A stretch of 64,000 nucleotides of DNA from Micromonospora sp. C28SCA-DRY-2 (GTDB lineage: Bacteria; Actinomycetota; Actinomycetes; Mycobacteriales; Micromonosporaceae): contig NZ_JAUMKD010000004.1 in assembly GCF_030519475.1 (NCBI RefSeq), forward strand, positions 87,501 through 151,500. The letters run 5' to 3'. The notes beneath the pieces are model-generated. The model worked only from the letters and a program-made list of their open reading frames with translations. It did not search any database and was not told the DNA's origin. A program made the position numbers and the translations under genes. The number at the start of each line of letters is the position of its first letter. Position 1 is the first letter of the stretch. Shown here in pieces: positions 9,001 to 17,686 of this stretch.

Positions 9001-10593
9001 ATGAGGAGGTCAACCCTGCGGGAGAGGTCACTGCTCGTCGGGCTCGGGCTGGCCGTCACCCTGCTGGTGCTGGCTCCGCTGGCGGCGCCGGGCTACGTGC
9101 TCAGCTACGACATGGTCTTCGTGCCGCACCAGCCGTGGCGTACCGAACTCGTCGCGCCGTCCGACTCGCTGCCCCGGGCGGTCCCGCTGGACGCCGTGGT
9201 CTCGCTGGCCAGCCAGTTGGTGCCCGGGTGGCTGGTGCAGCGGCTGGCGCTGGTCGCGGTGCTGCTGCTCGCCACGATCGGGGCCGGGCTGCTGGTGCCG
9301 GCGCGGCATCCGGCCACCCGGCTGGTGGCCGCCCTCGGGTACGCGTGGACGCCCTATCTGGCGGAGCGACTGCTCATCGGGCACTGGGGTCTGCTGCTGG
9401 CGTACGCGTCGCTGCCCTGGCTGGTGGCGGCGGTGATCCGGCTGCGGGAAGGCGGGCGGTGGTCCCTGCCGCTGCTCGCGCTCGCCGCCGCACCCGCCGC
9501 GGTGACTCCGACCGGCGGGCTCATCGCCCTGGCGACCACCGCCGTGCTGGCGCCGCGCCGGGCCGGCGGTCGGGTCGCGGCGTTCGCGGTCGGGCTGGTG
9601 CTGCTCCTGAACGCGCCCTGGTTGGTGGCGGCCGCCCTCACCCGGGCGGACGCGCGAACCGACCCCGACGGGGTGGCGGCGTTCGCGGCCCGGGCGGAGA
9701 ACTGGAGTGGAGCGCTCGGCGCACTGGCCGGCACCGGCGGTATCTGGAACGCGCAGACCACGCCGACGAGCCGGTCGTCGCCGCTGGCTCCGGTGGCCAC
9801 CGCCGTGGTGCTCGCCCTGGCTGTGTACGGCTACCGGAGGCTGCGCCGCCGGTGGCCGGTCGGGTTCGCGGACCGACTCGCCGGGTTGGCGGCGGGCGGC
9901 TTCCTGGCGGCCGCGCTGGGTGTGCTGCCCGGTGCCGGGGCGCTGCTGGAATGGCTGGTCGCCGCGGTGCCGGGCGCGGGCGTCCTGCGCGACGGGCAGA
10001 AGTTTCTCGTCCCGTACGCCCTGCTGGTCGCCCTGGGGGCGGCGCTCGGCGCGGAACGGTTGGCTGCGGTGGCCGCTGGGCGGGCGGGTCGGGTCGGGGC
10101 CGGCGCCGTGCTCGCGGGGGCGCTGGCGCTTCCCGTGGTGGTCCTGCCGGACCTGGCGTTCGGCGTGGCCGGCCGGTTGCGCCCGGTGAGTTATCCGGCG
10201 GACTGGGACGCCGTCGCCGCCCGTCTCGACGGCCAGCCGGGCGAGGTGCTCTCGTTGCCGTTCGGCTCCTACCGGGCGTACCGGTGGAACGGCGGCCGGA
10301 CGGCGCTCGACCCGCTGCCCCGGTACGTCGACGCCGACGTCCTCGTCGACGACACGCTCTGGGTCGGGACGACCGAGGTGAGCGGGGAGAACCGGCGGGC
10401 GGCGGAGGTGCGGCGGGTGCTGGCCAGCGGCGCCCCGGTGACCGCCACCGGGGCCCGCTGGGTGGTGGTCCAGCGGCTGGCCGGCGGCCATCGGGTGGAT
10501 CCGGCGGTGCTGGTCGGGCTCCGCGAGGTGTACGCCGGCGAGGAGTTGACCCTGTACGAGAACCCAGCCAAGGGCGGCTCCGGCGTGTCGTGA
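9001..10593 (+). CDS. short AftD-like GT-C membrane protein
   Basis: The 530-residue protein has about 10-12 helices in its first 400 residues and then an external soluble segment. An acidic motif (SYDMVF, D37) lies just after the first helix, where GT-C glycosyltransferases carry the catalytic aspartate. The fragments VLRDGQKFLVPYAL and SLPFGSYRAYRWNG match in order the NVHKFDVVLRLPL and VVPAARFPRYLWG segments of the large AftD-like gene at 12186. It therefore looks like an AftD paralogue that stops before the lectin-like half. The start is uncertain: ATG at 9001 has no ribosome binding site in front, while AGGAGG at 9004-9009 lies inside the frame, 6 bases before a CTG at 9016. A -10-like TACAGT is at 8962. 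Function is inferred from topology only. Confidence 0.65.
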   Translation: MRRSTLRERSLLVGLGLAVTLLVLAPLAAPGYVLSYDMVFVPHQPWRTELVAPSDSLPRAVPLDAVVSLASQLVPGWLVQRLALVAVLLLATIGAGLLVPARHPATRLVAALGYAWTPYLAERLLIGHWGLLLAYASLPWLVAAVIRLREGGRWSLPLLALAAAPAAVTPTGGLIALATTAVLAPRRAGGRVAAFAVGLVLLLNAPWLVAAALTRADARTDPDGVAAFAARAENWSGALGALAGTGGIWNAQTTPTSRSSPLAPVATAVVLALAVYGYRRLRRRWPVGFADRLAGLAAGGFLAAALGVLPGAGALLEWLVAAVPGAGVLRDGQKFLVPYALLVALGAALGAERLAAVAAGRAGRVGAGAVLAGALALPVVVLPDLAFGVAGRLRPVSYPADWDAVAARLDGQPGEVLSLPFGSYRAYRWNGGRTALDPLPRYVDADVLVDDTLWVGTTEVSGENRRAAEVRRVLASGAPVTATGARWVVVQRLAGGHRVDPAVLVGLREVYAGEELTLYENPAKGGSGVS

Positions 10594-10709
10594 ACCGCCG
10601 TCGGCCCCCCGCCCGCCGGCCGGTATCGATCGTCCTCGCGGCCCTCCCCAGCACCGCTACTTGGTGGTAACGTCCCGCGCACGCAGCTCACGAGGAGGAA
10701 GTCAGCAGC

Positions 10710-10904
10710 ATGCGCAGTGCTCTCTCGTTGGTTCTCGCCGGGGTGATCGCGGTCGCCCTCGGCGTCTTCGGGTCGGTGGCGCTGGCCACCACCCTCACCG
10801 GTACCTCGTCGTCCGAGGCCGCGAAGGCCGAGCAGGCCGCACGTAGTGGTTCGGGCGGCGGCAACGGCGGCGCCAACCAGCCGCTGGTCTACGGCACGAG
10901 GTAG
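10710..10904 (+). CDS. small membrane protein, DUF2613 family
   Basis: The product has 64 residues: one N-terminal helix (LSLVLAGVIAVALGVFG, about residues 5-25) and a small, Gly/Asn-rich, probably external tail ending in QPLVYGTR. Length and layout fit DUF2613. In Mycobacterium the DUF2613 protein (Rv0236A) lies beside aftD (Rv0236c); here the pair is separated by one GT4 gene. GAGGAGGAA stands 9 bases before the ATG. The stop overlaps the convergent GT4 gene by 16 bases, and the terminator for this transcript lies inside that gene. The role is unknown; it may be a small partner of the arabinosyltransferase. Confidence 0.8.
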   Translation: MRSALSLVLAGVIAVALGVFGSVALATTLTGTSSSEAAKAEQAARSGSGGGNGGANQPLVYGTR

Positions 10905-12100
10905 GACGGCTCGACCGGCTCCATCTGCTCCGCCGACACCACAGCCTGAGCGTTCGCGGCCCTCGCCACGAGGGCCGCGAATTTTTCACCCGACACCGGC
11001 CAGGTGAAGCGGGCCGCGTGCGCCCGGGCCGCCGAGCCCATCGCGACCCGGCGGGCGTCGTCGGTGAGCAGCAGCCGTACCTTGGCGACGAAATCGTCGA
11101 GGTCGTCCGCGAGCAGGCCGCTCTCGCCGTCGACGAGCGCCTCCTCGACCCCGCCGGCGCCGCGGAAGGCCACGGTCGGCGTGCCCACCGCCCCGGCCTC
11201 CACGATCGTCAGTCCCCAACCCTCCTTCAGCGAGGGGGTGAGGGCGACCCAGGCGCTGGCCAACAGTTCGCGCTTCTCCGCGTCGCTGACGAAGCCGGTG
11301 AACCGGACCCGGTCGGTGACACCCAACTCGGCGGCGAGCTGGCGCAGCTGCGGTTCCCACCAGCCCTGGCCGGCCACCACGAGGGTGAGCCCGGGCAACT
11401 CGCCGGCCAGCCCGGCGACCGTGCGCAGGGCCAGCTCCACCTGCTTGTGTGGCACCAGCCGGCCGAGCACCACCAGGGACGGGTGCGGGGTGCGGGGCAC
11501 CGGTCCGATGTTCATGTCCGGCGTCCCGTTGTGCACGATGGCGATCCGGGCCGGGTCGATGCCGAGGGTGGCCAGCTCGCGCCGGGTGGCCGCGGAGACT
11601 GTCACGTACTGGCAGCGGCGGTAGACGCGCGGGGCGAGCCAGGACTCCACCCACCAGCCGAACCGGGCCAGCCACCGGCCCAGCACCACGGGCCACTGCT
11701 CTCGGTGGACGTGGTGCACCAGCGCGATCACCGGTCGGCGGGCGTACAGGGCGGACAGGAAGGGCAGGCCGTTGCCCACGTCCACGATCAGATCCGGCCG
11801 GCCGCCGCGACGCCGGGTCAACGGCCCGAGACCCAGCGCGCCGGCCAGGTAGACCAGGGCGGCCCGCAGGTAGACGGTGTGGCGGCCACCTCGGCGTAGC
11901 ACTCGCACACCCGCGGCGGTAACCTCCTCGGCCGGGCCGGCGGAGTGGGTGGCGCAGAGCAGCGTGGCCCGGTGGCCTCGGCGTACGAGCTCTCCGGCGA
12001 TCCGCTCGACGTAGACCTCCGAGCCGCCGCCTTCCGGGTTCCGGGTGTCACGCCAGTTGAGGAACAGTACGTGCCGGTTCGCGGCAGCCGGTGCTTCCAC
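10889..12100 (-). CDS. glycosyltransferase family 4
   Basis: The 403-residue protein has the GT-B fold. The N-terminal acceptor half contains NPEGGGSEVYVERIA (the glycine loop of GT4 enzymes). The donor half contains LGRLVPHKQVELAL and the family's E(x7)E motif in EGWGLTIVEAG. It has no signal peptide and should act on the cytosolic face with a nucleotide sugar. I chose the GTG at 12100 because AGGAG lies 5 bases upstream; the longer frame to 12334 would run into aftD. It is divergent from aftD with only 85 bases between starts, so the promoters are back-to-back. Donor and acceptor cannot be read from the sequence; context suggests a step of the surface glycan. Confidence 0.85.
   Translation of the reverse strand: MEAPAAANRHVLFLNWRDTRNPEGGGSEVYVERIAGELVRRGHRATLLCATHSAGPAEEVTAAGVRVLRRGGRHTVYLRAALVYLAGALGLGPLTRRRGGRPDLIVDVGNGLPFLSALYARRPVIALVHHVHREQWPVVLGRWLARFGWWVESWLAPRVYRRCQYVTVSAATRRELATLGIDPARIAIVHNGTPDMNIGPVPRTPHPSLVVLGRLVPHKQVELALRTVAGLAGELPGLTLVVAGQGWWEPQLRQLAAELGVTDRVRFTGFVSDAEKRELLASAWVALTPSLKEGWGLTIVEAGAVGTPTVAFRGAGGVEEALVDGESGLLADDLDDFVAKVRLLLTDDARRVAMGSAARAHAARFTWPVSGEKFAALVARAANAQAVVSAEQMEPVEPSYLVP
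10953..10986 (+). terminator. intrinsic terminator inside the convergent GT4 gene
   Basis: A 13-bp perfect stem (10953-10965 with 10969-10981), loop CCA, is followed by TTTTT at 10982-10986. It is the most classical rho-independent terminator in the window. It reads on the + strand, after the DUF2613 gene, but lies within the last 100 bases of the opposing GT4 coding sequence. Confidence 0.85.
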
Positions 12101-12185
12101 ACTTACTCCTACTGCCGAGTAGTCTTCGCGTCGCGTCACACTATGGGCTTCGTCACGCCCCCCGCAATGCCCGATCGGAGGCGAA

Positions 12186-15100
12186 ATGCAGCAGGCGCCG
12201 GGCCGCCCGGAGCTGGCCGACCGGCCGGACGACACATCCAGACGGGTGTGGCGTCTGCGCTTGGTCGCGGTCTGTCTCGGTTTGTCGGCTCTGGCGTTCC
12301 TCCAGGAGCCGGGCATGATCGTCATCGACACCAAGGTGGACCTGGCGGTCGATCCGGCCGGATGGCTGAACCGGGCGCTGCACGTCTGGGATCCCGACGG
12401 GACCTTCGGCCAGCTGCAGAATCAGGCGTACGGCTACCTGTGGCCGATGGGCCCGTTCTTCCTCCTCGGCAAGCTGCTCGCCCTGCCGGCCTGGGTGGTG
12501 CAGCGGCTCTGGTGGGCGCTGGTCCTGACGGTGGCCTGCACCGGCGTGGTCCGGCTGGCCGAACGGCTGCACATCGGCACGCCCGGGGCCCGGCTGCTCG
12601 CCGGGGTCGCGTTCGCGCTCTCCCCGCGGCTGGTCACCGAGCTGGGGCCGATCTCGGTCGAGGCCTGGCCCAGCGCGCTCGCGCCCTGGGTGCTGGTACC
12701 CCTGGTCGGGCTGGCCCGGGGCGGGTCGGTGCGCCACGCGGTCACCCGGTCCGCGCTGGTGGTGGCGTGCGCCGGTGGGGTCAACGCGACCGCCGTGCTG
12801 GCCGTCGTGCCGCTGGCCGGGCTCTGGCTGCTCGGCCTGCACCGGGCTCGGCTACGGATCCGGGCGTTGCTCGCCTGGGGTCTCGCGGTGGCCGTGGCCA
12901 CCGCCTGGTGGCTGGTGCCGCTGCTGCTGCTCGGCCGGTACAGTCCGCCGTTCCTCGACTACATCGAGACGGCGCCGGTCACCACGGCGCCGACCGACAT
13001 GACGACGGTGCTGCGCGGGGCCTCGCACTGGCACGCGTACCTCAACGGCGCGTACGGGCCGCCCTGGTCCGCCGGCTGGCGACTGGCCACCGAACAGCCG
13101 CTGGTGGTGGCCACCCTGGTCGTCGCCGGCCTGGGCCTCGCCGGGCTGGCCCGCCGCGGTATGCCGCAGCGGCGCTTCCTCATCACCGGCCTGCTGGTCG
13201 GGCTGGCCCTGGTCGGGCTCGGTCACGTCGGGACGATCGACGGGCTGGGCGCACAGACGCAGCGGGACTTCCTGGACGCGGCCGGCGCACCGCTGCGCAA
13301 CGTGCACAAGTTCGACGTGGTGTTGCGGCTGCCGCTCATCCTCGGCCTGGCGCACCTGGCCGGGCTGCTGGCTCGGGCGGCCCGGGCCGCTGACCGGCCC
13401 GACCTGAATCCGGGCCTGCCCCGCCTGCTCCAGCCGGTTCGGCTGCGCGCCACCCTGGTCACCGGCACCGCCCTCGTCGCGGTCACCGCGGTGGCCACGC
13501 CAGCGCTGGCCGGCGGGTTGCCCGCCCAGGGCAGCTTCCGGGAGGTGCCGGGTTACTGGCACGAGGCGACCTCCTGGCTGGACCGGAACCTCGGTGAGGA
13601 CCGGGTGCTGGTGGTGCCCGCCGCCCGCTTCCCCCGATACCTCTGGGGCAGCCCGAGCGACGAGGTCACCCAGCCGCTGCTGGAGAGCCCGTGGGCGGTG
13701 CGCAGTTCGGTGCCGCTCACTCCGCCGGGCACGATCCGGCTGCTCGACGCGGTGGAGTCGGCGCTGGCCAACGGCGAGGGCTCGGCCGGGTTGGCCGATC
13801 TGCTCGCCCGGTCCGGCGTGCGCTACCTGCTGCTGCGCTCCGATCTCGACTACGGCCGTTCCGGGGCCACCCAGCCCGTGGTGGTCCGGCAGGCGTTGCG
13901 CCGCTCACCCGGCATCACCCCGGTGCGGGCCTTCGGGCCCGAGGTCGGCGGTGGCCAGCTACCCGGCAACTTCGTCGACCACGGACTGGACGTCAAGGTC
14001 CGGGCGCTGGAGGTGTACGAGGTCGAGCGGCCGGTCAGCCAGGTGGTCGCGTACGACGCCGAGGGGCTGACCACCGTGGTGGGCGGGCCGGAGTCCCTGC
14101 TCCAGATCGCCGCCGCCGGCGAACTCTCCGATGCGCCGACCGTGCTCGCCGGGGACCGGCCGGAAGGGCTGACCGGCGGCCCGGTGGTGCTCACCGATGG
14201 GATGCGCCGACGGGAGGTCGCCTTCGGGCAGCCACACGACAACGCCTCGGCGACCATGGCGTCGGACGACCCGGCCCAGCTCGGCGCGCCGGCCCGGGAC
14301 TACCTGCCGCCCTGGGGCGACGACCAGGCGACCACGGCGCGCTACCTGGGCATCGAATCAGTCACCGCGTCGAGTTCCTGGTCCGACGCCCAACCGCTGG
14401 TCGGTGGCCGGCCGGCGCACCAGCCGTTCGCGGCGGTGGACGGCAACCTCGCCACGTCGTGGCGCTCGGCGCCCGGAACGGCCGCCACCGCGCAGTGGTT
14501 GCAGGTGGAGCTGACCGAGGTGCAGGTCGTCCGCGAGGTCAGCCTCACCTTCGACACCGGCGCGGACTCGCTGCCCACCCGGATCACTGTCAGCACCGGC
14601 GCCCAGCAGACGGTGGTGGAGAATCCCGGCCAGAGCGTGCGGGTCACCCTTCCCGCCGGCCACCCGACCCGCCGGGTCCGGATCTCCGTCAACCAGGTCT
14701 TCGACATCCGCGCCGGGTTCGGCGGCGTCGGCATCGCTGAGCTGTCCATCCCCGGCGTACGCGCGGAGCGCACCCTGGCGGTGCCGGCGCCGCCGGACAC
14801 CGCCGCCCCCGCCTCCGTCGTGCTCACCGCCGCACCCGGCGCCTCCCCGTGCGTCTTCCACGAGGGCCGGCCGATCTGCGACGGCGGCCTGACCCGGGAG
14901 TCGGAGGACGGCGATCGGATCGACCGGACGCTGAGCCTGCCCATCGCTGCCGGCTACGACGTGGCGCTGCGGGTCCGCCCGCGCGCCGGGGGTGCCCTCA
15001 ACGCACTGCTCGACGGCGGTGGCGACGCGGCGGTCGCCCGCGGCGTGAGCCCGACGGTCGCCGCCTCCAGCGTCGGCGTCACCCACCCGGCGGCCCGCCC

Positions 15101-16487
15101 GGGTGCGGTCGTCGACGGTGACCCGGCCACCACCTGGTACGCCGCCGAGTCCGACCAGCAGCCGTGGCTGCGGTTGACCTGGCCCAAGGCGCGCAGGATG
15201 GCGGGGATCAAGCTGGCCCTGCCGCCGACCGCGGCGGCTGCGCGACCCTGGCAGGTCACCGTGATCGGAGACGGCGGGATGCGCGGTGGCGTCCTCGACG
15301 ACGGCGGCAGCCTGGTCTTCGACCGGCCGCTGACGACTGACGAGATCACCGTGTTGATCTCGGATGTCGTGCCGGCCAACTCCTTCGACCCCTACCGGCG
15401 GTTGTCCCGGAGCCTGCCCGTCGGGGTGGGCGAGTTGACCGTGCTGCCGGACGGTCCCGTGCTGCGCAACGACCCGGACGAGCGGATCACGCTGCCCTGC
15501 GGAACCGGGCCCACCATCGAGGTCGGCGACCTCCGCCGCCGGACGTCGCTGGTCGCCAGCCGGCGGGACCTCGTGCAGTTGCGCGAGGTCGACGCCGTGC
15601 TGTGCGGCGCCGGCGCCAAGGACCCGCTGCCGCTGGCCGGCGGTGAGGTACGGGTGGTGGCGGCGGCCAGCCGGTTGGCGACGCCGACCCGGTTGGTCCT
15701 CACGCCGGACGCGGTGGTGCCGGGCTCGGCCGACGGCAGCGCGGCGGGCACGGCCGGCACGGCGGGCGCCCCCTCCGCCATCCAGACCTCGGTCCGGGTG
15801 GACGGCTGGGCGGCGACCCGACGGTGGCTGCACCTGGATCCGTACCCGGGCCAGCGGGTGCTGGCCCTGCGGGAGAACGCGAACGCCGGATGGGAGGCCG
15901 TCGCGGACGGCAAGCGCCTGACGCCCTTCGTGGTCGACGGCTGGCAGCAGGGTTGGCTGGTGCCGGCCGGCTACTCGGGCGAGGTGGTGCTCCGGTTCGC
16001 CCCGGACGACGGGTACGCGGTGGCCCTCGGGGTCGGCGCGCTGCTGCTGGCCGGGATCACGGCAGCGGCCGTGCTGCCGGCCCGGGGTACCGCCGGGCCG
16101 GTCGTGGCGCTGGTGCGCCGGCCCCGGCGCCGGCTGCTCGCCGTGGTCTTCGGCGGGACGGCGTTGCTGCTGGTCGGTGGCCTGGCCGCGGTGGCGGTAG
16201 CGGTGCTGGCGGCGGCCGCCGTGGTGGCCGGCCGGGCGCTGGAGCCCCATCTGCACCCGCCGGACCGGCGGGGCCTGCACCGGTTGCGCCGGGCGGTCGG
16301 GCGGTGGCTACCGGTCGCCTGCTTCGCCGTTGCCGGTTGGTACGCGGTGACGGTGGGTGGGCACACCGCCCCGGCCGCTCAGTTGGCCGCCGTGGCGGCG
16401 GTAACGGCGCTCTGGGTCTCGCTGCTGCGCCGGCGCCGGCGCACCGGCGGCCCGTTCCAGCGCTGGAAGGGGCGCTCGACGACGTAG
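12186..16487 (+). CDS. aftD: arabinofuranosyltransferase AftD-like GT-C enzyme with carbohydrate-binding modules
   Basis: The 1433-residue protein matches mycobacterial AftD (about 1400) in length. In mycobacteria AftD adds arabinofuranose from decaprenyl-phosphoryl-arabinose to arabinan of the wall. The first external loop holds acidic residues D48, D52 and D56 (VIDTKVDLAVDPAGW), the GT-C active-site region. The motif FGQLQNQAYGYLWPMGPF (about 74-91) is typical of the family. About 11 helices lie before residue 460. Two discoidin-like sugar-binding modules follow, about 725-850 (SSSWSDAQP and AVDGNLATSW) and 955-1080 (VVDGDPATTWY). Several helices close the C-terminus. GGAGG lies 4 bases before the ATG. 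The last 109 bases overlap the convergent acyltransferase. Product linkage in this organism is inferred from the family. Confidence 0.88.
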   Translation: MQQAPGRPELADRPDDTSRRVWRLRLVAVCLGLSALAFLQEPGMIVIDTKVDLAVDPAGWLNRALHVWDPDGTFGQLQNQAYGYLWPMGPFFLLGKLLALPAWVVQRLWWALVLTVACTGVVRLAERLHIGTPGARLLAGVAFALSPRLVTELGPISVEAWPSALAPWVLVPLVGLARGGSVRHAVTRSALVVACAGGVNATAVLAVVPLAGLWLLGLHRARLRIRALLAWGLAVAVATAWWLVPLLLLGRYSPPFLDYIETAPVTTAPTDMTTVLRGASHWHAYLNGAYGPPWSAGWRLATEQPLVVATLVVAGLGLAGLARRGMPQRRFLITGLLVGLALVGLGHVGTIDGLGAQTQRDFLDAAGAPLRNVHKFDVVLRLPLILGLAHLAGLLARAARAADRPDLNPGLPRLLQPVRLRATLVTGTALVAVTAVATPALAGGLPAQGSFREVPGYWHEATSWLDRNLGEDRVLVVPAARFPRYLWGSPSDEVTQPLLESPWAVRSSVPLTPPGTIRLLDAVESALANGEGSAGLADLLARSGVRYLLLRSDLDYGRSGATQPVVVRQALRRSPGITPVRAFGPEVGGGQLPGNFVDHGLDVKVRALEVYEVERPVSQVVAYDAEGLTTVVGGPESLLQIAAAGELSDAPTVLAGDRPEGLTGGPVVLTDGMRRREVAFGQPHDNASATMASDDPAQLGAPARDYLPPWGDDQATTARYLGIESVTASSSWSDAQPLVGGRPAHQPFAAVDGNLATSWRSAPGTAATAQWLQVELTEVQVVREVSLTFDTGADSLPTRITVSTGAQQTVVENPGQSVRVTLPAGHPTRRVRISVNQVFDIRAGFGGVGIAELSIPGVRAERTLAVPAPPDTAAPASVVLTAAPGASPCVFHEGRPICDGGLTRESEDGDRIDRTLSLPIAAGYDVALRVRPRAGGALNALLDGGGDAAVARGVSPTVAASSVGVTHPAARPGAVVDGDPATTWYAAESDQQPWLRLTWPKARRMAGIKLALPPTAAAARPWQVTVIGDGGMRGGVLDDGGSLVFDRPLTTDEITVLISDVVPANSFDPYRRLSRSLPVGVGELTVLPDGPVLRNDPDERITLPCGTGPTIEVGDLRRRTSLVASRRDLVQLREVDAVLCGAGAKDPLPLAGGEVRVVAAASRLATPTRLVLTPDAVVPGSADGSAAGTAGTAGAPSAIQTSVRVDGWAATRRWLHLDPYPGQRVLALRENANAGWEAVADGKRLTPFVVDGWQQGWLVPAGYSGEVVLRFAPDDGYAVALGVGALLLAGITAAAVLPARGTAGPVVALVRRPRRRLLAVVFGGTALLLVGGLAAVAVAVLAAAAVVAGRALEPHLHPPDRRGLHRLRRAVGRWLPVACFAVAGWYAVTVGGHTAPAAQLAAVAAVTALWVSLLRRRRRTGGPFQRWKGRSTT

Positions 16488-17578
16488 TAGCTGAGCGCCG
16501 CGAGGACCAGTCCCCCGGCGACGGTGAGCAGGAATATCTCGCCCGGATCACCGGTGAAGGTCGGCCGGTCGCCGACGAGGTAGATGCCCTCCAGCACGAA
16601 GGGATGCCAGAGGAACAGGCCGTAGGACACGCGGCCGAGCCACCGGCCGACGACGCCGCCGAGCACGGCCTTGGTCCGGGTGGCCGGCCCGAACGCCACC
16701 GGGAGCACCACCATCACCGCCACCACGGCGTAGAGCAGCATCTTCAGGCCGAACTGGGCGGCCGTCGGCTCGGCCAGGTCCCGCGGGCCGAGGATCGGCG
16801 TGGTGGCCACGGCCAGCGCGGCCAGCGCGATCGACCAGCACGCCAACGGCGCGGCACCCAGGTCGTCCAGCCACCGCCAGCGGTTCCCGGAGTCACCGGT
16901 GCGCAGCGAGACGTGAACGGTGGCCAGTGCCATGCCGGCCCCGAACCAGCCGGCGTACGAGGGCAGCCACATGGTGTGCAGGCCGAGGTCGAGCACCCCG
17001 AGGCCCATCAGCACCACCCAGCCGACGGTGATGCCCACCCCGGCGACGATGATGAGCGAGGCCCGACCGGGCCGCCAGCGCCGGCCGAGCAGCAGTGCGG
17101 CCAGCAACGGGAGCAGCAGGTAGAAGGTGGCCTCGGTGGCCAGGCTCCAGGTCTGGCTGAGCCCGTGCCGCAACTGCCGGGGCTCGTAGATCTGGGTCAA
17201 CGTCAGGTGCCGCCACCAGTCGCCGGCGGGCGCCGGCCGGTTCTGTGGCAGCACCAGCAGGCAGACCACCACGGTGACCCAGTACGCGGGCAGGATGCGG
17301 GTCGCCCGCCGCCACAGGTACCGCCCGGTGGAGGGTCGCGGCTGGTAGGTGGCCAACGAGTGCGCGTACGGCCGGAAGAGCAGGAAGCCCGAGAGCACGA
17401 AGAAGATCGCCACCCCCACGTCCAGCCGAGACAACCAGCTGCCCAGTCCCGAGTCGTTGGTGTTCGCGCCGGTGGCGAACCCGACATGGTGCCCGACGAC
17501 GGCGAGCGCCCCGATCACCCGTACGGCGTCGAGCGCGGGGAGCCGCCGGAGGACTTGATTCGGAATTGGAACAGACAT
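16379..17578 (-). CDS. acyltransferase 3 family membrane protein
   Basis: The 399-residue protein carries the acyltransferase-3 hallmarks: LPALDAVRVIGALAVVGHH near the N-terminus (the conserved R and H), DVGVAIFFVLSGFLLFRPYA at about residues 53-72, about ten helices, and the C-terminal signature SYYVVERPFQRW. Such proteins O-acylate sugars of surface polymers or lipids, from the membrane. The ATG at 17578 has only a weak ribosome binding site. The 3' end overlaps aftD tail-to-tail by 109 bases, and the conserved VERPFQRW motif lies inside this overlap, so the overlap is real rather than a wrong start. The neighbours suggest the acceptor is the locus glycan. Confidence 0.88.
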   Translation of the reverse strand: MSVPIPNQVLRRLPALDAVRVIGALAVVGHHVGFATGANTNDSGLGSWLSRLDVGVAIFFVLSGFLLFRPYAHSLATYQPRPSTGRYLWRRATRILPAYWVTVVVCLLVLPQNRPAPAGDWWRHLTLTQIYEPRQLRHGLSQTWSLATEATFYLLLPLLAALLLGRRWRPGRASLIIVAGVGITVGWVVLMGLGVLDLGLHTMWLPSYAGWFGAGMALATVHVSLRTGDSGNRWRWLDDLGAAPLACWSIALAALAVATTPILGPRDLAEPTAAQFGLKMLLYAVVAVMVVLPVAFGPATRTKAVLGGVVGRWLGRVSYGLFLWHPFVLEGIYLVGDRPTFTGDPGEIFLLTVAGGLVLAALSYYVVERPFQRWNGPPVRRRRRSSETQSAVTAATAAN

Positions 17579-17686
17579 CAGCCGTCCAGAGGGTCGCGTG
17601 GATATGTAACCCGGGAGTAACGTGCGGCCCAGTTTAGGGACAGGACCGCTCGCCGGACACCGGCTGACTGTCTTTTGGGAGGATCA

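Noticed and set aside
14358..16280. 640-codon minus frame inside aftD
   Set aside because: aftD modules are continuous across the region. The antisense product is Arg/Gln/His-rich with no family features.
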